Source of the DNA: Acanthopleuribacter pedis
Lineage (GTDB): Bacteria; Acidobacteriota; Holophagae; Acanthopleuribacterales; Acanthopleuribacteraceae
NCBI RefSeq assembly: GCF_017377855.1
Contig: NZ_JAFREP010000002.1
Span: 1-64,000 of the forward strand
DNA: 64,000 nucleotides
Direction of reading: 5' to 3'
In this document: in pieces, positions 1 through 8,041 of the stretch
How the letters are laid out: each line of letters opens with the position of its first letter
How positions within the stretch are numbered: the stretch's first letter is position 1
Notes under the pieces: model-generated
Told to the model about the DNA's origin: nothing
Databases searched by the model: none
Seen by the model: the letters and a program-made list of their open reading frames with translations, nothing else
Translations under genes and position numbers: made by a program

Positions 1-180
1 TCGGAAGGGATGGGCCGGCGGCGTGCACCAGGCGCGCCCCAAAAAGTGGCTCGGAAGGGATGGGCCGGCGGCGTGCACCAGGCGCGCCCCAAAAACCGGG
101 TCGAAAGGGATGGGACGGCGGCGTGCACCAGACGCGCCCCAAAAACCGGGTCGAAAGGGATGGGACGCCGGCGTGCAAAC
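1..180. repeat. 50-bp tandem repeat array (3.5 copies, open at left edge)
   Basis: Three consecutive 50-bp units (1-50, 51-100, 101-150) start with TCGGAAGGG or TCGAAAGGG and end in CCCC followed by an A-run. A partial fourth unit decays after about 177. Units differ at a few positions. The array probably continues beyond the window. Each unit contains GGCGGCGTGCACCA. Open reading frames across it only restate the repeat and are not believable genes. Confidence 0.9.
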
Positions 181-731
181 CGTTGGCACGGCAACGCCGT
201 GCCGGATTTCAGCCATGGGTAGGGAACCGGCGCGAAGCAGGCGGGGCCCTACCCATGGTTCACGTTCCCCCAAAAAAGTACGCCGGCGGCGTACCGCAAC
301 CCCGGCGCGACGGCATGATCCCTATGAGACCCAAGGCTAAAAGCGGCCCGCGGCGACCAGCGTCACATTCACCGGCGCCACCCGAATCCCTTTAATCGCT
401 GAACGGGACCGGCAATGCGCATCGCCCCCGACCCGGAACGGCCCCTTCCTGGTCCGGCCCTCGCGCCGTTGACCCTTCTGGCCGACCCATCTTCGCTGCC
501 TTGTTCACCCCGGTTTTGATGGGAACCGCATCACCTTTTTTGCCGTGCGTCCATAAAAGCGTTGCGGGGAATGTAACGGTTGTGTAATTTGTTAAACAAA
601 CCGAATGATCGTTTTGTTTTGTGTGCCGCACCTCGCCCTGGTTGGCTTTGGGTTGGGTGCTCCTCCTGGCTCTGCCCCAATTTCCCAATCCCGCGGCGGC
701 CCTTGCGCCGCCACCCACGTTGAGGTGATCT
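181..731. other. Gene-free stretch with three palindromes
   Basis: No credible gene lies here. It holds three strong palindromes: GGCACGGC-AAC-GCCGTGCC at 185-203; a 12-bp arm CCATGGGTAGGG (213-224) pairing with 247-258 over a 22-base loop; and GTACGCC-GGC-GGCGTAC at 278-294. None is followed by a T-run. They look like part of the repeat region to the left. The stretch before the esterase (about 520-731) is AT-richer and probably contains its promoter, but I could not pick convincing -35/-10 boxes. Confidence 0.6.
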
Positions 732-2714
732 ATGTCCCGTGCTCTGCCCTGCTTATGGGTTGCGCTGCTTTGCTTGTTCGGCTCCTTCACCCTTGTTCAC
801 GCCGCCAACACGGTAACCGGTTCGACCGCCGGCCTGGCCTGGCGCGCCACCCTTCCCGCCGGCGATGCCGCAACACCCCGGCCCCTGCTCGTGCTCCTCC
901 ACGGCTGTACCCAAGGCGCCGCCGACTTCGCCGCCGCCACCGGCATGGACGCCCTCGCCGATGAACACGGCTTTATCGTGCTTTACCCCGAACAATCGAG
1001 CAGTGCCAACCTCTTCCGCTGCTGGAATTGGTTTGAAACCATCAACCAACGCCGCTCCGGCGAAGCCGCCGCCATCGCCGCCATGGTGGCCGAGCTGCAG
1101 CGCCGCTATGCGGTCGATGCCGACCGAATGTACGTTGGCGGCTTTTCCGCCGGCGGCGCCATGGCGGTGATTATGGGCGTCGCCTATCCCGACCTCTTCG
1201 CCGGGGTCGCGGTTAGCGCCGGCCTGGAATACGAGGCCGCGGTCAACAGCAACACGGCCTTCACCGTGATGAACAGCGGCGGCCCCGATCCCGACCAAAA
1301 GGGGACCCGTGCCTATCAGGTGATGGGTTCTCGTGCGCGGCGCATGCCGGTGATCGTGGTCCACGGCACCGGCGATACCACGGTGGCCCCCATCAACGGC
1401 GACCAGGTGGTGCGCCAATGGCTTCAGACCCATGATTGGCTTGACAACGGCGCCGATGACCAAAGCGTCGACGCCCTCGCCGACAGCGTCGAGAACGACC
1501 GGGTGCCAGGCGGGCGGGCATTCTCGAAAGCGCTGTACCAGGATGCCGAAGGGCGGGTTTTGACCGCGTACTATCGGGTCGACGGCATGGGTCATGCCTG
1601 GTCCGGCGGCTCCGGTGCCTTTACCGACAGCAGCGGCCCCGACGCTTCCGCCTTGCTGGTCGCGTTCTTCGGACTGGACGGCGACCCAACCGACACCACG
1701 CCGCCGGTGACCCGCGCCAACCCCGCGGGCGGTACCTTCCAACAACCGGTGACGGTGGATCTGTCGGTCAATGAGGCGGCGACGACCTATTACAGCCTGG
1801 ACGGTTCCGAACCGGACACGGGCGCCGCGGTTTGGAACGGCCCGCGCGTTTTTAACAGCACGACCACCCTGCGTTTTTTCAGCGTGGACGGCGCGGGCAA
1901 CCGCGAGGCGGTGCAAACGGCGGTGTACCGCATCGACGACGGCCCGGATACCACGGCGCCCACCACGCTCGCCAATCCGCCAGGGGGTGATTACAGCGGT
2001 TCGGTGACGGTGCGGCTTGAGGTAGATGAACCCGCGACCATATATTACAGCCTCGACGGGACCACCCCCGACGCCGGCGCCGCGGTCTACAGCGAACCGC
2101 TGGTTTTTTCCGCCGATACCCTGCTCCAGTTCCGCGCGGTGGATGCGGCCGGGAATTGGGAGGCGGTGCGTCGCGAGGATTACCGCGTGACGGTGGCGAC
2201 CGAATTGGATTTTGTGTCGGTCGCGGGTGAGCAGGGGACGGTGGGTTTGTATTACGTCGACGGTGTTTTCAGTAGCAGCCTGGTCGCCGGCGATCCCGGC
2301 ATGTTTAACGGGGAACGGCGCCGCATTATCCTGTCCTTCGACCTGAGCGCGCTTCCCGAGGGCGCGGTCCTCGCCGAGGGCCGGCTGCGCCTGTGTCGCG
2401 CGCGACTGGTCGGTGCGGTGCAGCGCCTTGATGTGGATGCGATTCAAGGCGGTTTCGGCGGCAACGCGGCCCTGGCCCGCGGCGATTACAGCGCTGCGGC
2501 CGACCTGTTCAACGCCTTCACGGTGCCGGTACCGGACGGCGACGGGGCCTGTGTCACGGTGACCCTGCCGGCGGCGGTGACGGCGCTCGCGGCCGAGGGT
2601 GATCGCCTGCAAATGCGGCTCAAGGCGGTGACCGCGGTGGACTTCCAGCGGGACGAACTTTCGCTTGGCACAAGCGGTGCCATGGCGGCGGTTTTAACCT
2701 TCCGTTTGCAATAA
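732..2714 (+). CDS. Secreted PHB-depolymerase-family esterase with chitobiase-like repeats
   Basis: 660 residues; ATG preceded by GAGGT. Residues 1-24 form a signal peptide (hydrophobic WVALLCLFGSFTLVHA). Residues about 30-320 are an alpha/beta hydrolase of the PHB depolymerase / feruloyl-esterase-like family: LLVLLHGC (oxyanion region), the nucleophile elbow GGFSAGG with Ser139, a VVHGTGD segment (acid) and a GMGHAWSGG segment (His). Two repeats of about 80 residues follow (around 325-490), each with DTT(P/A)P and YYSLDG(S/T)xPD, typical of chitobiase/hexosaminidase C-terminal Ig-like modules. The last ~165 residues look like a beta-sandwich similar to DNRLRE-type carbohydrate-binding modules. 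The likely role is extracellular hydrolysis of a polyester or an acylated polysaccharide; the substrate is not readable. Monocistronic, with a terminator directly behind. Confidence 0.88.
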   Translation: MSRALPCLWVALLCLFGSFTLVHAANTVTGSTAGLAWRATLPAGDAATPRPLLVLLHGCTQGAADFAAATGMDALADEHGFIVLYPEQSSSANLFRCWNWFETINQRRSGEAAAIAAMVAELQRRYAVDADRMYVGGFSAGGAMAVIMGVAYPDLFAGVAVSAGLEYEAAVNSNTAFTVMNSGGPDPDQKGTRAYQVMGSRARRMPVIVVHGTGDTTVAPINGDQVVRQWLQTHDWLDNGADDQSVDALADSVENDRVPGGRAFSKALYQDAEGRVLTAYYRVDGMGHAWSGGSGAFTDSSGPDASALLVAFFGLDGDPTDTTPPVTRANPAGGTFQQPVTVDLSVNEAATTYYSLDGSEPDTGAAVWNGPRVFNSTTTLRFFSVDGAGNREAVQTAVYRIDDGPDTTAPTTLANPPGGDYSGSVTVRLEVDEPATIYYSLDGTTPDAGAAVYSEPLVFSADTLLQFRAVDAAGNWEAVRREDYRVTVATELDFVSVAGEQGTVGLYYVDGVFSSSLVAGDPGMFNGERRRIILSFDLSALPEGAVLAEGRLRLCRARLVGAVQRLDVDAIQGGFGGNAALARGDYSAAADLFNAFTVPVPDGDGACVTVTLPAAVTALAAEGDRLQMRLKAVTAVDFQRDELSLGTSGAMAAVLTFRLQ

Positions 2715-2724
2715 CTAGCCCGAA

Positions 2725-2756
2725 ACGCCGCGCGCGTTTGGGTGCGCGGCGTCTTT
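2725..2756 (+). terminator. Rho-independent terminator after the esterase
   Basis: ACGCCGCGC (2725-2733) pairs with GCGCGGCGT (2744-2752), followed by CTTT. It lies 11 bases after the esterase stop. Confidence 0.7.
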
Positions 2757-2864
2757 CCAGTTCGTGGCGCGGGCCGCCGCTTCGGCGTTTTACGGATGGC
2801 GCTAACCATCTTATTTTGAGGCGCAAGCGGCAACCGGCGCGGGCGAAACAGGGAGTTTTCCGCC

Positions 2865-2894
2865 TTGAGCTCGCGTCCGAGCTTATGCCATAAT
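2865..2894 (+). promoter_or_regulatory. Candidate sigma-70 promoter of the retron partner operon
   Basis: TTGAGC (2865-2870), an 18-base spacer and CATAAT (2889-2894). The predicted start near 2901 leaves about 40 bases to the ATG at 2943. It also argues against the in-frame TTG at 2865 as start codon. Confidence 0.4.
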
Positions 2895-2942
2895 GCGCTC
2901 ATCTGTTGGTTGTCCCGATTTACTTTTTTATGGAATGTGCTC

Positions 2943-5900
2943 ATGAAACTTGAGCGGCAAACACGCCTCTTTTTTCGCAAAGGCGCCTCCGACAAGGTCT
3001 ACGAGGTCGATCTCTGCCGTGTCGGCGAAGACGCCTACGTGGTCAATTTCCGCTACGGTCCCAGCGGCGGCAATTTGCGCCACGGCTCCAAAACCCCCTT
3101 GCCGGTTGGTTTGGCCGAGGCCGAAACGGTTTTTGACAAACTGGTCGCCTCCAAAACCAAAAAAGGCTACCAGCCGCTGGTCGACGGGCCGGGCGCGGCC
3201 GAGGAAACCCAGGCGGCCGACCTTCCGAACCTGGATCAAGCGCTAAGCCACGGGGACCGTGTAATTCTCGAACAAGCCTTTCTCGCGGCCCAAAACCTGA
3301 CCCGCCGCGGTGGCCGCACCTTAACCCGCCTGTTGTGGCGCATCGGCGAGCGTCGCTTAGACGGCGCCCAGGCGATCATCCGACCCCACCTCAAAAGCAA
3401 AGACGACCGCATGGTGCACACGGCTTGCTGGGTCATCGCCCGTTGCGGCTACCGCGAATTGCTTCCCGACTTGGCGCCGATCCTCCAGCAAAAAAAGCGG
3501 CCCGCTTGGCTTAAGGTCTGGATTCGCGAGACCCGTTTCCACCTGCTGTCACCCGAGGAACGCGCGGCCGCGGCCGAGCAATTCACGGCCGAGTTGCCGC
3601 TGGAACAGGCGCAAGCCTTGGCGGCGCCCGATGAGGTGGTCGCCTGGTTTCTCAAAAACTTCCAGTCACCCAATTTCGAAAAAAGCAGCCTGCTCCACGA
3701 CCTCTACCATTTCGATGTCCCTGCATACCGACCGGCGCTGCTTGCCCTCCTGCAAAACATCCCGCTTGAGCCGCCCTACTGGCCTCACCTGCGCTTCATT
3801 TTTAAAGCCGCGATCTTGCGTGAGGATTGGGCGGTTTTCGCCGTGCTCTCCCATCGCATCCACACCACCAAAGCCAAATGGGCCTATGGTTACGCCACCA
3901 TCGATTGGGATTACATCAATATATATAATGAAGCCCGAAAAACCACCTCGCGGGTCGGCTTCACCCGCGAAACACGCAAATACTTGGTGAAACGGAGCTG
4001 GCGGGAATTAACCCGCGCGGCGCGGGATCGGCCCGAAACCTTTGTCCAAATGGCCGGGCAACTGTTGCTGCAATTCCGCGACAGCGACAACCGCAACATC
4101 CCCTCGCGGTCGATGTACCAGTGGGAAACGGATCAAGATCGCTTGATCCACTATCCGCCGTTTGCCGATTTGTTTGCATTCAGCATGCTGCTTTTCGGCA
4201 AAAGTGATCGTTTTGAGGTGATTCAAGACAGCGCCCGACTGCGCTACACCATCGATGCCTACGACGGCAACCGGCCGGCGGCGACGCGCGATCAACGCGA
4301 GGAACCTTATCCCGAACTATGGGATCAGTTCCCGCACGCGTTGGTACCCCTACTGGACGGGGCCAAGCACCACGAGGTCCATCGCTTCGCGGTAAAGGCC
4401 CTGCGCGCCAACCCGAGCTATCATGAAGCGATTACCGACGAACATCTCGCGGCTTGGCTGGGTTCAGCCTATGAAGAAACCCAGGCCTTCGCGGTGGAAC
4501 TGATCGAAAAGCGGTTGCAGCCCGACCCGTTCCCGGTGGCGATGTTAACCACCTTGCTGCGGGCCGAGGTTGCCGCCGCCCACCAACTCGCCGCCGATTT
4601 CATGCGCGCCCATCCCCGCCCCACCCGCGAAAGCGCGGTGCTGGTGGTGACGGCGGGCATTCACGCCGCGGCCGAGGTGCGCCGCGTCATCGCCGATGTG
4701 CTCGCCGGTGGGGTTTTGGCCCTGCCGGATCAGGCGCAGATCGGCCGCACTTTGTTGGCGGCGCTGGTGGGGTTGGCCGAGGATACGCCCCATGCTTTGC
4801 TCGACGAAGCCTACAACCTGTTCGCGGGGCCGCTGGCCACCTACCTGCGCCGCATCGACCTAGAACAGATCATGCGTTTGCTGGAACACCCGGCGGCGGC
4901 GGTGCAAGGGTTCGCGGGTCGGCTGTTGCGCGATCACGAAACACCGGCCGAGGAATTTCCCCAACAGGTGTTTGCCGCGCTTTTGGACGCCGAGGATCCG
5001 CGGGTGCGCGCGGCCGGGGTAACCCTTGTCGGCAAGCTGCCGTTGGAGACGCTGCTCCATCGCGACAGCCTGGTTTTGGCGGCGGTCCTGTCCGCCCACG
5101 CACCGGTTCGCCATGCGGCGGTGCCCTTGGTCGAACGCATTGCCGCCGCCCACCGCGGTTTTGCCGTGTTGTTGGCGCAAACCCTGTGTCGCCACTTGTT
5201 GCGCAAGGTCGCGGACGAAACCCAACACGCTGATTTGGCCCATCTTTTGGCCAACCCGCTTAAGTCGGCTTTGGCCGAAATCGAAAAAGACACGGTTTGG
5301 AAAATGAGCCGGAGCGCCTACCGATTTGCGCGCCAAGCCGCGGGCGAAATCGTCAGCCAGGCTTGGGTTCCGGGAGAACTGAACGTGCGGGATTGGGTGT
5401 TGCTGGCCCATAGCGATCAACAAAAACTGCGCGATTTCGGGGTTGGGGCTTGCCGTGATTTTGCCCCCCGCTTGTTGGATGATCTGGCCGAGGCGGTGCG
5501 TCTGCCCGACACCGATTGGGAAGATACCCGCGACGCGGCCTTTGTTTTGTTCCGCGCCGAACCGGTTTTTTCCGCGTTGGCACCGACCCACCTGGTCGCC
5601 CTCTGCGACAGTACCCGACCCGAGGTCCGCGCTTTTGGGTACGAACTGCTGACGGCCCGTTTCGAAAAGGGACAGGGCCGCGAGTTCCTGCTCAAACTCA
5701 GTGAGCACCCCGCCGCCGACATGCAATTGCTGGCTTCCAACTGGTTGCTGGACCACGCCGAACCCAGCGCGGCCGGCTTGCGTGCCCTGCAGCCGTACCT
5801 CACCACGGTCTTGATGCGCGTTAACCGTTCGCGCGTCGCCAAAACCCGCATCTACGCCTTTTTGGCCGAGCAGGTTGGCGGGGATCGGGATCGTGCCGAG

Positions 5901-6065
5901 GTGGTGCGCGACATCCTCGCGCCGATATCCCAGACGATTGCCGTCGGCGACCGGGATCGCTGCATGGCGATTCTGCACCAGTGTGCGACCGAATATCCCG
6001 AGTGTGTCGGGCCGGTTCGCGTGGTGGCGGCGCCGATTCGCGAAAGGAGGAAACGTGGAGTTTAA
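2943..6065 (+). CDS. WGR-domain HEAT-repeat protein, probable retron partner
   Basis: 1040 residues. Residues 1-76 form a WGR domain, beginning MKLERQTRLFF and carrying the signature as VNFRYGPSGGNLRHG. In PARP-type proteins this fold contacts nucleic acid. The rest is long and alpha-helical with repeated two-helix units and many RxxAxxLL-type positions, consistent with HEAT-like repeats; no catalytic motif is visible. The start at 2943 is chosen because the WGR fold begins there and a promoter lies just upstream; an in-frame TTG at 2865 would only add an unlike 26-residue leader. The stop overlaps the next gene by 11 bases, so the two are translationally coupled. Together with the SWIM gene, RNA and RT it matches a retron class I recall as carrying WGR/HEAT/SWIM partners (type XIII of Mestre et al.; not checked). 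I infer a sensing or effector role on nucleic acid. Confidence 0.8.
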   Translation: MKLERQTRLFFRKGASDKVYEVDLCRVGEDAYVVNFRYGPSGGNLRHGSKTPLPVGLAEAETVFDKLVASKTKKGYQPLVDGPGAAEETQAADLPNLDQALSHGDRVILEQAFLAAQNLTRRGGRTLTRLLWRIGERRLDGAQAIIRPHLKSKDDRMVHTACWVIARCGYRELLPDLAPILQQKKRPAWLKVWIRETRFHLLSPEERAAAAEQFTAELPLEQAQALAAPDEVVAWFLKNFQSPNFEKSSLLHDLYHFDVPAYRPALLALLQNIPLEPPYWPHLRFIFKAAILREDWAVFAVLSHRIHTTKAKWAYGYATIDWDYINIYNEARKTTSRVGFTRETRKYLVKRSWRELTRAARDRPETFVQMAGQLLLQFRDSDNRNIPSRSMYQWETDQDRLIHYPPFADLFAFSMLLFGKSDRFEVIQDSARLRYTIDAYDGNRPAATRDQREEPYPELWDQFPHALVPLLDGAKHHEVHRFAVKALRANPSYHEAITDEHLAAWLGSAYEETQAFAVELIEKRLQPDPFPVAMLTTLLRAEVAAAHQLAADFMRAHPRPTRESAVLVVTAGIHAAAEVRRVIADVLAGGVLALPDQAQIGRTLLAALVGLAEDTPHALLDEAYNLFAGPLATYLRRIDLEQIMRLLEHPAAAVQGFAGRLLRDHETPAEEFPQQVFAALLDAEDPRVRAAGVTLVGKLPLETLLHRDSLVLAAVLSAHAPVRHAAVPLVERIAAAHRGFAVLLAQTLCRHLLRKVADETQHADLAHLLANPLKSALAEIEKDTVWKMSRSAYRFARQAAGEIVSQAWVPGELNVRDWVLLAHSDQQKLRDFGVGACRDFAPRLLDDLAEAVRLPDTDWEDTRDAAFVLFRAEPVFSALAPTHLVALCDSTRPEVRAFGYELLTARFEKGQGREFLLKLSEHPAADMQLLASNWLLDHAEPSAAGLRALQPYLTTVLMRVNRSRVAKTRIYAFLAEQVGGDRDRAEVVRDILAPISQTIAVGDRDRCMAILHQCATEYPECVGPVRVVAAPIRERRKRGV

Positions 6066-7707
6066 CTACCGTTACAGCGGTTCCACCGAGGCGCGAAGCA
6101 ACGGCAACCGTACCGACATGTCGTTTGCGCCGGACACCTTGCGCGAACCCACCTACTTTGGCGGCGAACTGGCGCAAGCGGTCCCGTTCCGCGAGGCGAT
6201 TTCGGCACTGCACGCGGTGGTGGTTTCCGATTTGCGGTTTAAGCCGCGCGATACCACGGCCTACAAGGCTTGGCGTGAAGCGCGCGACATGGAAGATTTG
6301 GCGGAGCTGACGGCGGGGAAACAAGACCTGGCCAAACAAATGGAAGCTGTCGGCCGCCGTTTGGCGGAAGCGCGGCGTGCCAAAGCCGCGGCCTTGGCCC
6401 CGTTTTACAAAGCGCGGAACCGTTACTTTGACTACCTCTACAAAAAAGATTACGACAAGTGGTTCGTGCTGGATCCCGTCATTACCGTGCATCCCGACGA
6501 ACTGTTCTTCGAGTGTTTTAGCCAGGATGAGGCCACCTATGGTCGCCTCAGTTGCGATTACGGGGTGTTTAAGAACATCAACGATTTTGCCTGTGGCACC
6601 ACCAACATCGACTACTCGGCCAACCTTTACCGTGAATTCCAAAAAATTCGCACCTACAAAACCACCCGCTTCGACATTGACCCCGGCGGTTTTGAGGTGA
6701 CCACGGGGTTGGACGAGGGTTTCAAGGAAGTTAAGATCGATCTGCCCGATTCCTGGGTGCGCGGGTTCCTCCAGGTGAGTTCGGCGATGACCTTGCCGAT
6801 GGTGCGTTTGCACCTGACGCCGATGGACATCCACAACCTGTGTTTTGTGTTGCGGCGCAAACGGGAAAAACAGGGCCCGCGCTCGATTCGTTTTCAACTC
6901 AAACCCGGCGAACCGATTCGCGCCTTGATCGAACCCTGGAACGATACGTTGGTGTTCGCGCGAAGTGAATTCCGCGGCCGCGAGGAAACCGAAATCCGGC
7001 TGTGGGGCCGGCGGCGTCTGCTGATTTTGGAACGGCTGATTCCCATCGCTCGGGGTTTTACTTTTTGTTTGGCGGGCACGGGCATGCCCTCGTTTATGGT
7101 GGCCGACCTGGGCGGCATGAGTTTCACGCTCGGCATGTCGGGCTGGACCAGCAACGACTGGTCACGGGCGGGTAATTTCGACCTGATGGCGCCGCGCGCC
7201 GAGGTAGATCAGGACACCAAGCTGCGCGTTTTCAAAGCATTGCGCAAAGACTGGCAAAACACGGCCGACGCGGTCGCCAAAAGCGAAGGTTTGGCGCGGG
7301 AAACGGTGTTGGGTGCGCTCAGCGCCTATACCCAAGCCGGTTCGGTGATGTTCGACTTGGCCAAGGACGTGTTTCGCGCCCGCGAACTAAGCCGAGAACC
7401 CCTGCCGATGGACAAGCTGCGCTTTGCCAACCCACGGGAAGCCGAGGCGCGGGCGCTGGTGGACGGGGGCGGGGTGACGCTGCACGAGAAGCGGTTGGAT
7501 CCCGACGGCAACCTGCACCTGAGCGCGACGGTGAAGGAAGGCAAACGCACCTACCAAACCCAACTGCGCATTAACAGCGACCAAGCGCTCAAGGAAGGAA
7601 GCTGTCAGTGTAACTTTTTTACCCAGAACAAATTGTACCGTGGGCCCTGCGTGCATTTACTCGCGACGCGGCTGCGTTTTTCGTTGGAACAGGGAGGTAT
7701 TTCCTGA
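6055..7707 (+). CDS. SWIM zinc-finger protein, probable retron partner
   Basis: 550 residues; starts at GTG 6055 behind AGGAGG (6045-6050), overlapping the end of the WGR/HEAT gene. The C-terminus carries a SWIM finger, C-x-C-x12-C-x-H: CQC near 517-519 and CVH near 532-534, embedded in the final 35 residues. SWIM fingers bind zinc and mediate DNA or protein contacts. The central part (about 60-480) is not recognisable to me; residues ~75-125 are charged and helical, possibly coiled coil. Residues around 405-430, near the start of RVFKALRKDWQNTADAVAKS, could form a winged-helix-like segment. Its stop lies 76 bases before the a1 repeat of the retron RNA. I infer that it works with the WGR/HEAT protein and the RT/msDNA complex. 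Confidence 0.78.
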   Translation: MEFNYRYSGSTEARSNGNRTDMSFAPDTLREPTYFGGELAQAVPFREAISALHAVVVSDLRFKPRDTTAYKAWREARDMEDLAELTAGKQDLAKQMEAVGRRLAEARRAKAAALAPFYKARNRYFDYLYKKDYDKWFVLDPVITVHPDELFFECFSQDEATYGRLSCDYGVFKNINDFACGTTNIDYSANLYREFQKIRTYKTTRFDIDPGGFEVTTGLDEGFKEVKIDLPDSWVRGFLQVSSAMTLPMVRLHLTPMDIHNLCFVLRRKREKQGPRSIRFQLKPGEPIRALIEPWNDTLVFARSEFRGREETEIRLWGRRRLLILERLIPIARGFTFCLAGTGMPSFMVADLGGMSFTLGMSGWTSNDWSRAGNFDLMAPRAEVDQDTKLRVFKALRKDWQNTADAVAKSEGLARETVLGALSAYTQAGSVMFDLAKDVFRARELSREPLPMDKLRFANPREAEARALVDGGGVTLHEKRLDPDGNLHLSATVKEGKRTYQTQLRINSDQALKEGSCQCNFFTQNKLYRGPCVHLLATRLRFSLEQGGIS

Positions 7708-7743
7708 TGCGTTTTTCCGTCCCCGTTCACCCGGTGCAACCCC

Positions 7744-7772
7744 TTGTGCCATTGTCCCTTTGGGCTTATGAT
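7744..7772 (+). promoter_or_regulatory. Candidate sigma-70 promoter for the retron RNA
   Basis: TTGTGC (7744-7749), a 17-base spacer and TATGAT (7767-7772; five of six match TATAAT). The predicted start is about 7779-7781, only 3-5 bases before the a1 repeat, which is where a retron transcript should begin. This would let the RNA and RT be transcribed independently of the two upstream partner genes. Confidence 0.5.
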
Positions 7773-7783
7773 GGTCTCCATTA

Positions 7784-7803
7784 CGACGGTGACGATCCGT
7801 CTT
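7784..7803 (+). repeat. Retron a1 inverted repeat
   Basis: 5' arm of the 20-nt a1/a2 pair; its partner is 7983-8002. Only the pairs at 7790 and 7799 are G-U rather than Watson-Crick. Confidence 0.85.
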
Positions 7804-7982
7804 GCAATCTGGATGGCGGATCGCCATCCGTGCTTGTTGGTTTGTCACGCTTCACCGACTCGATCTTCACTGTGCGGAATTCACGCTATGTTCGCCAGGC
7901 CGGTACGGGTTCCCTGAACCTCCTGGTCGAACATAGCGCGATTCCGCGTCGAGTTGATCGATTCGGTCTCGGGAATTCATCG

Positions 7983-8002
7983 AAGATGGATCGTCGCCGT
8001 CG
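7983..8002 (+). repeat. Retron a2 inverted repeat
   Basis: 3' arm pairing with 7784-7803. It sits between the msd stem and the ribosome binding site of the RT gene. Confidence 0.85.
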
Positions 8003-8041
8003 CCCCTATCCCGGTAGTGGACCGGCTTGTCGAGGTGCTGC

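Larger units (their letters stand above)
7780..8002 (+). ncRNA. Retron msr-msd non-coding RNA
   Basis: Found by folding the gap between the SWIM and RT genes. Outer arms a1 (7784-7803) and a2 (7983-8002) pair over 20 consecutive positions with two G-U wobbles and no mismatch. G7804, directly after a1, is the candidate branching guanosine. The msr hairpin is GGATGGCG-GAT-CGCCATCC (7811-7829). The msd is a long imperfect hairpin. Its base is 7854-7865 with 7956-7967 (one mismatch). Next come CGGAAT (7875-7880) with 7941-7946, GCTATGTTCG (7885-7894) with 7928-7937, and CCAGG (7895-7899) with 7922-7926. The tip is GGTTC-CCT-GAACC (7908-7920). The RT start codon follows a2 by 39 bases. This order (a1, msr, msd, a2, RT) is the retron arrangement. 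The exact RNA and DNA ends are inferred. Confidence 0.85.

Noticed and set aside
753..2612. Long minus-strand open frame opposite the esterase
   Set aside because: Shadow frame of a GC-rich gene with a clear signal peptide and lipase box on the plus strand.
4860..5978. Minus-strand open frame of 372 codons opposite the WGR/HEAT gene
   Set aside because: Shadow frame: no ribosome site, composition typical of reversed coding DNA.
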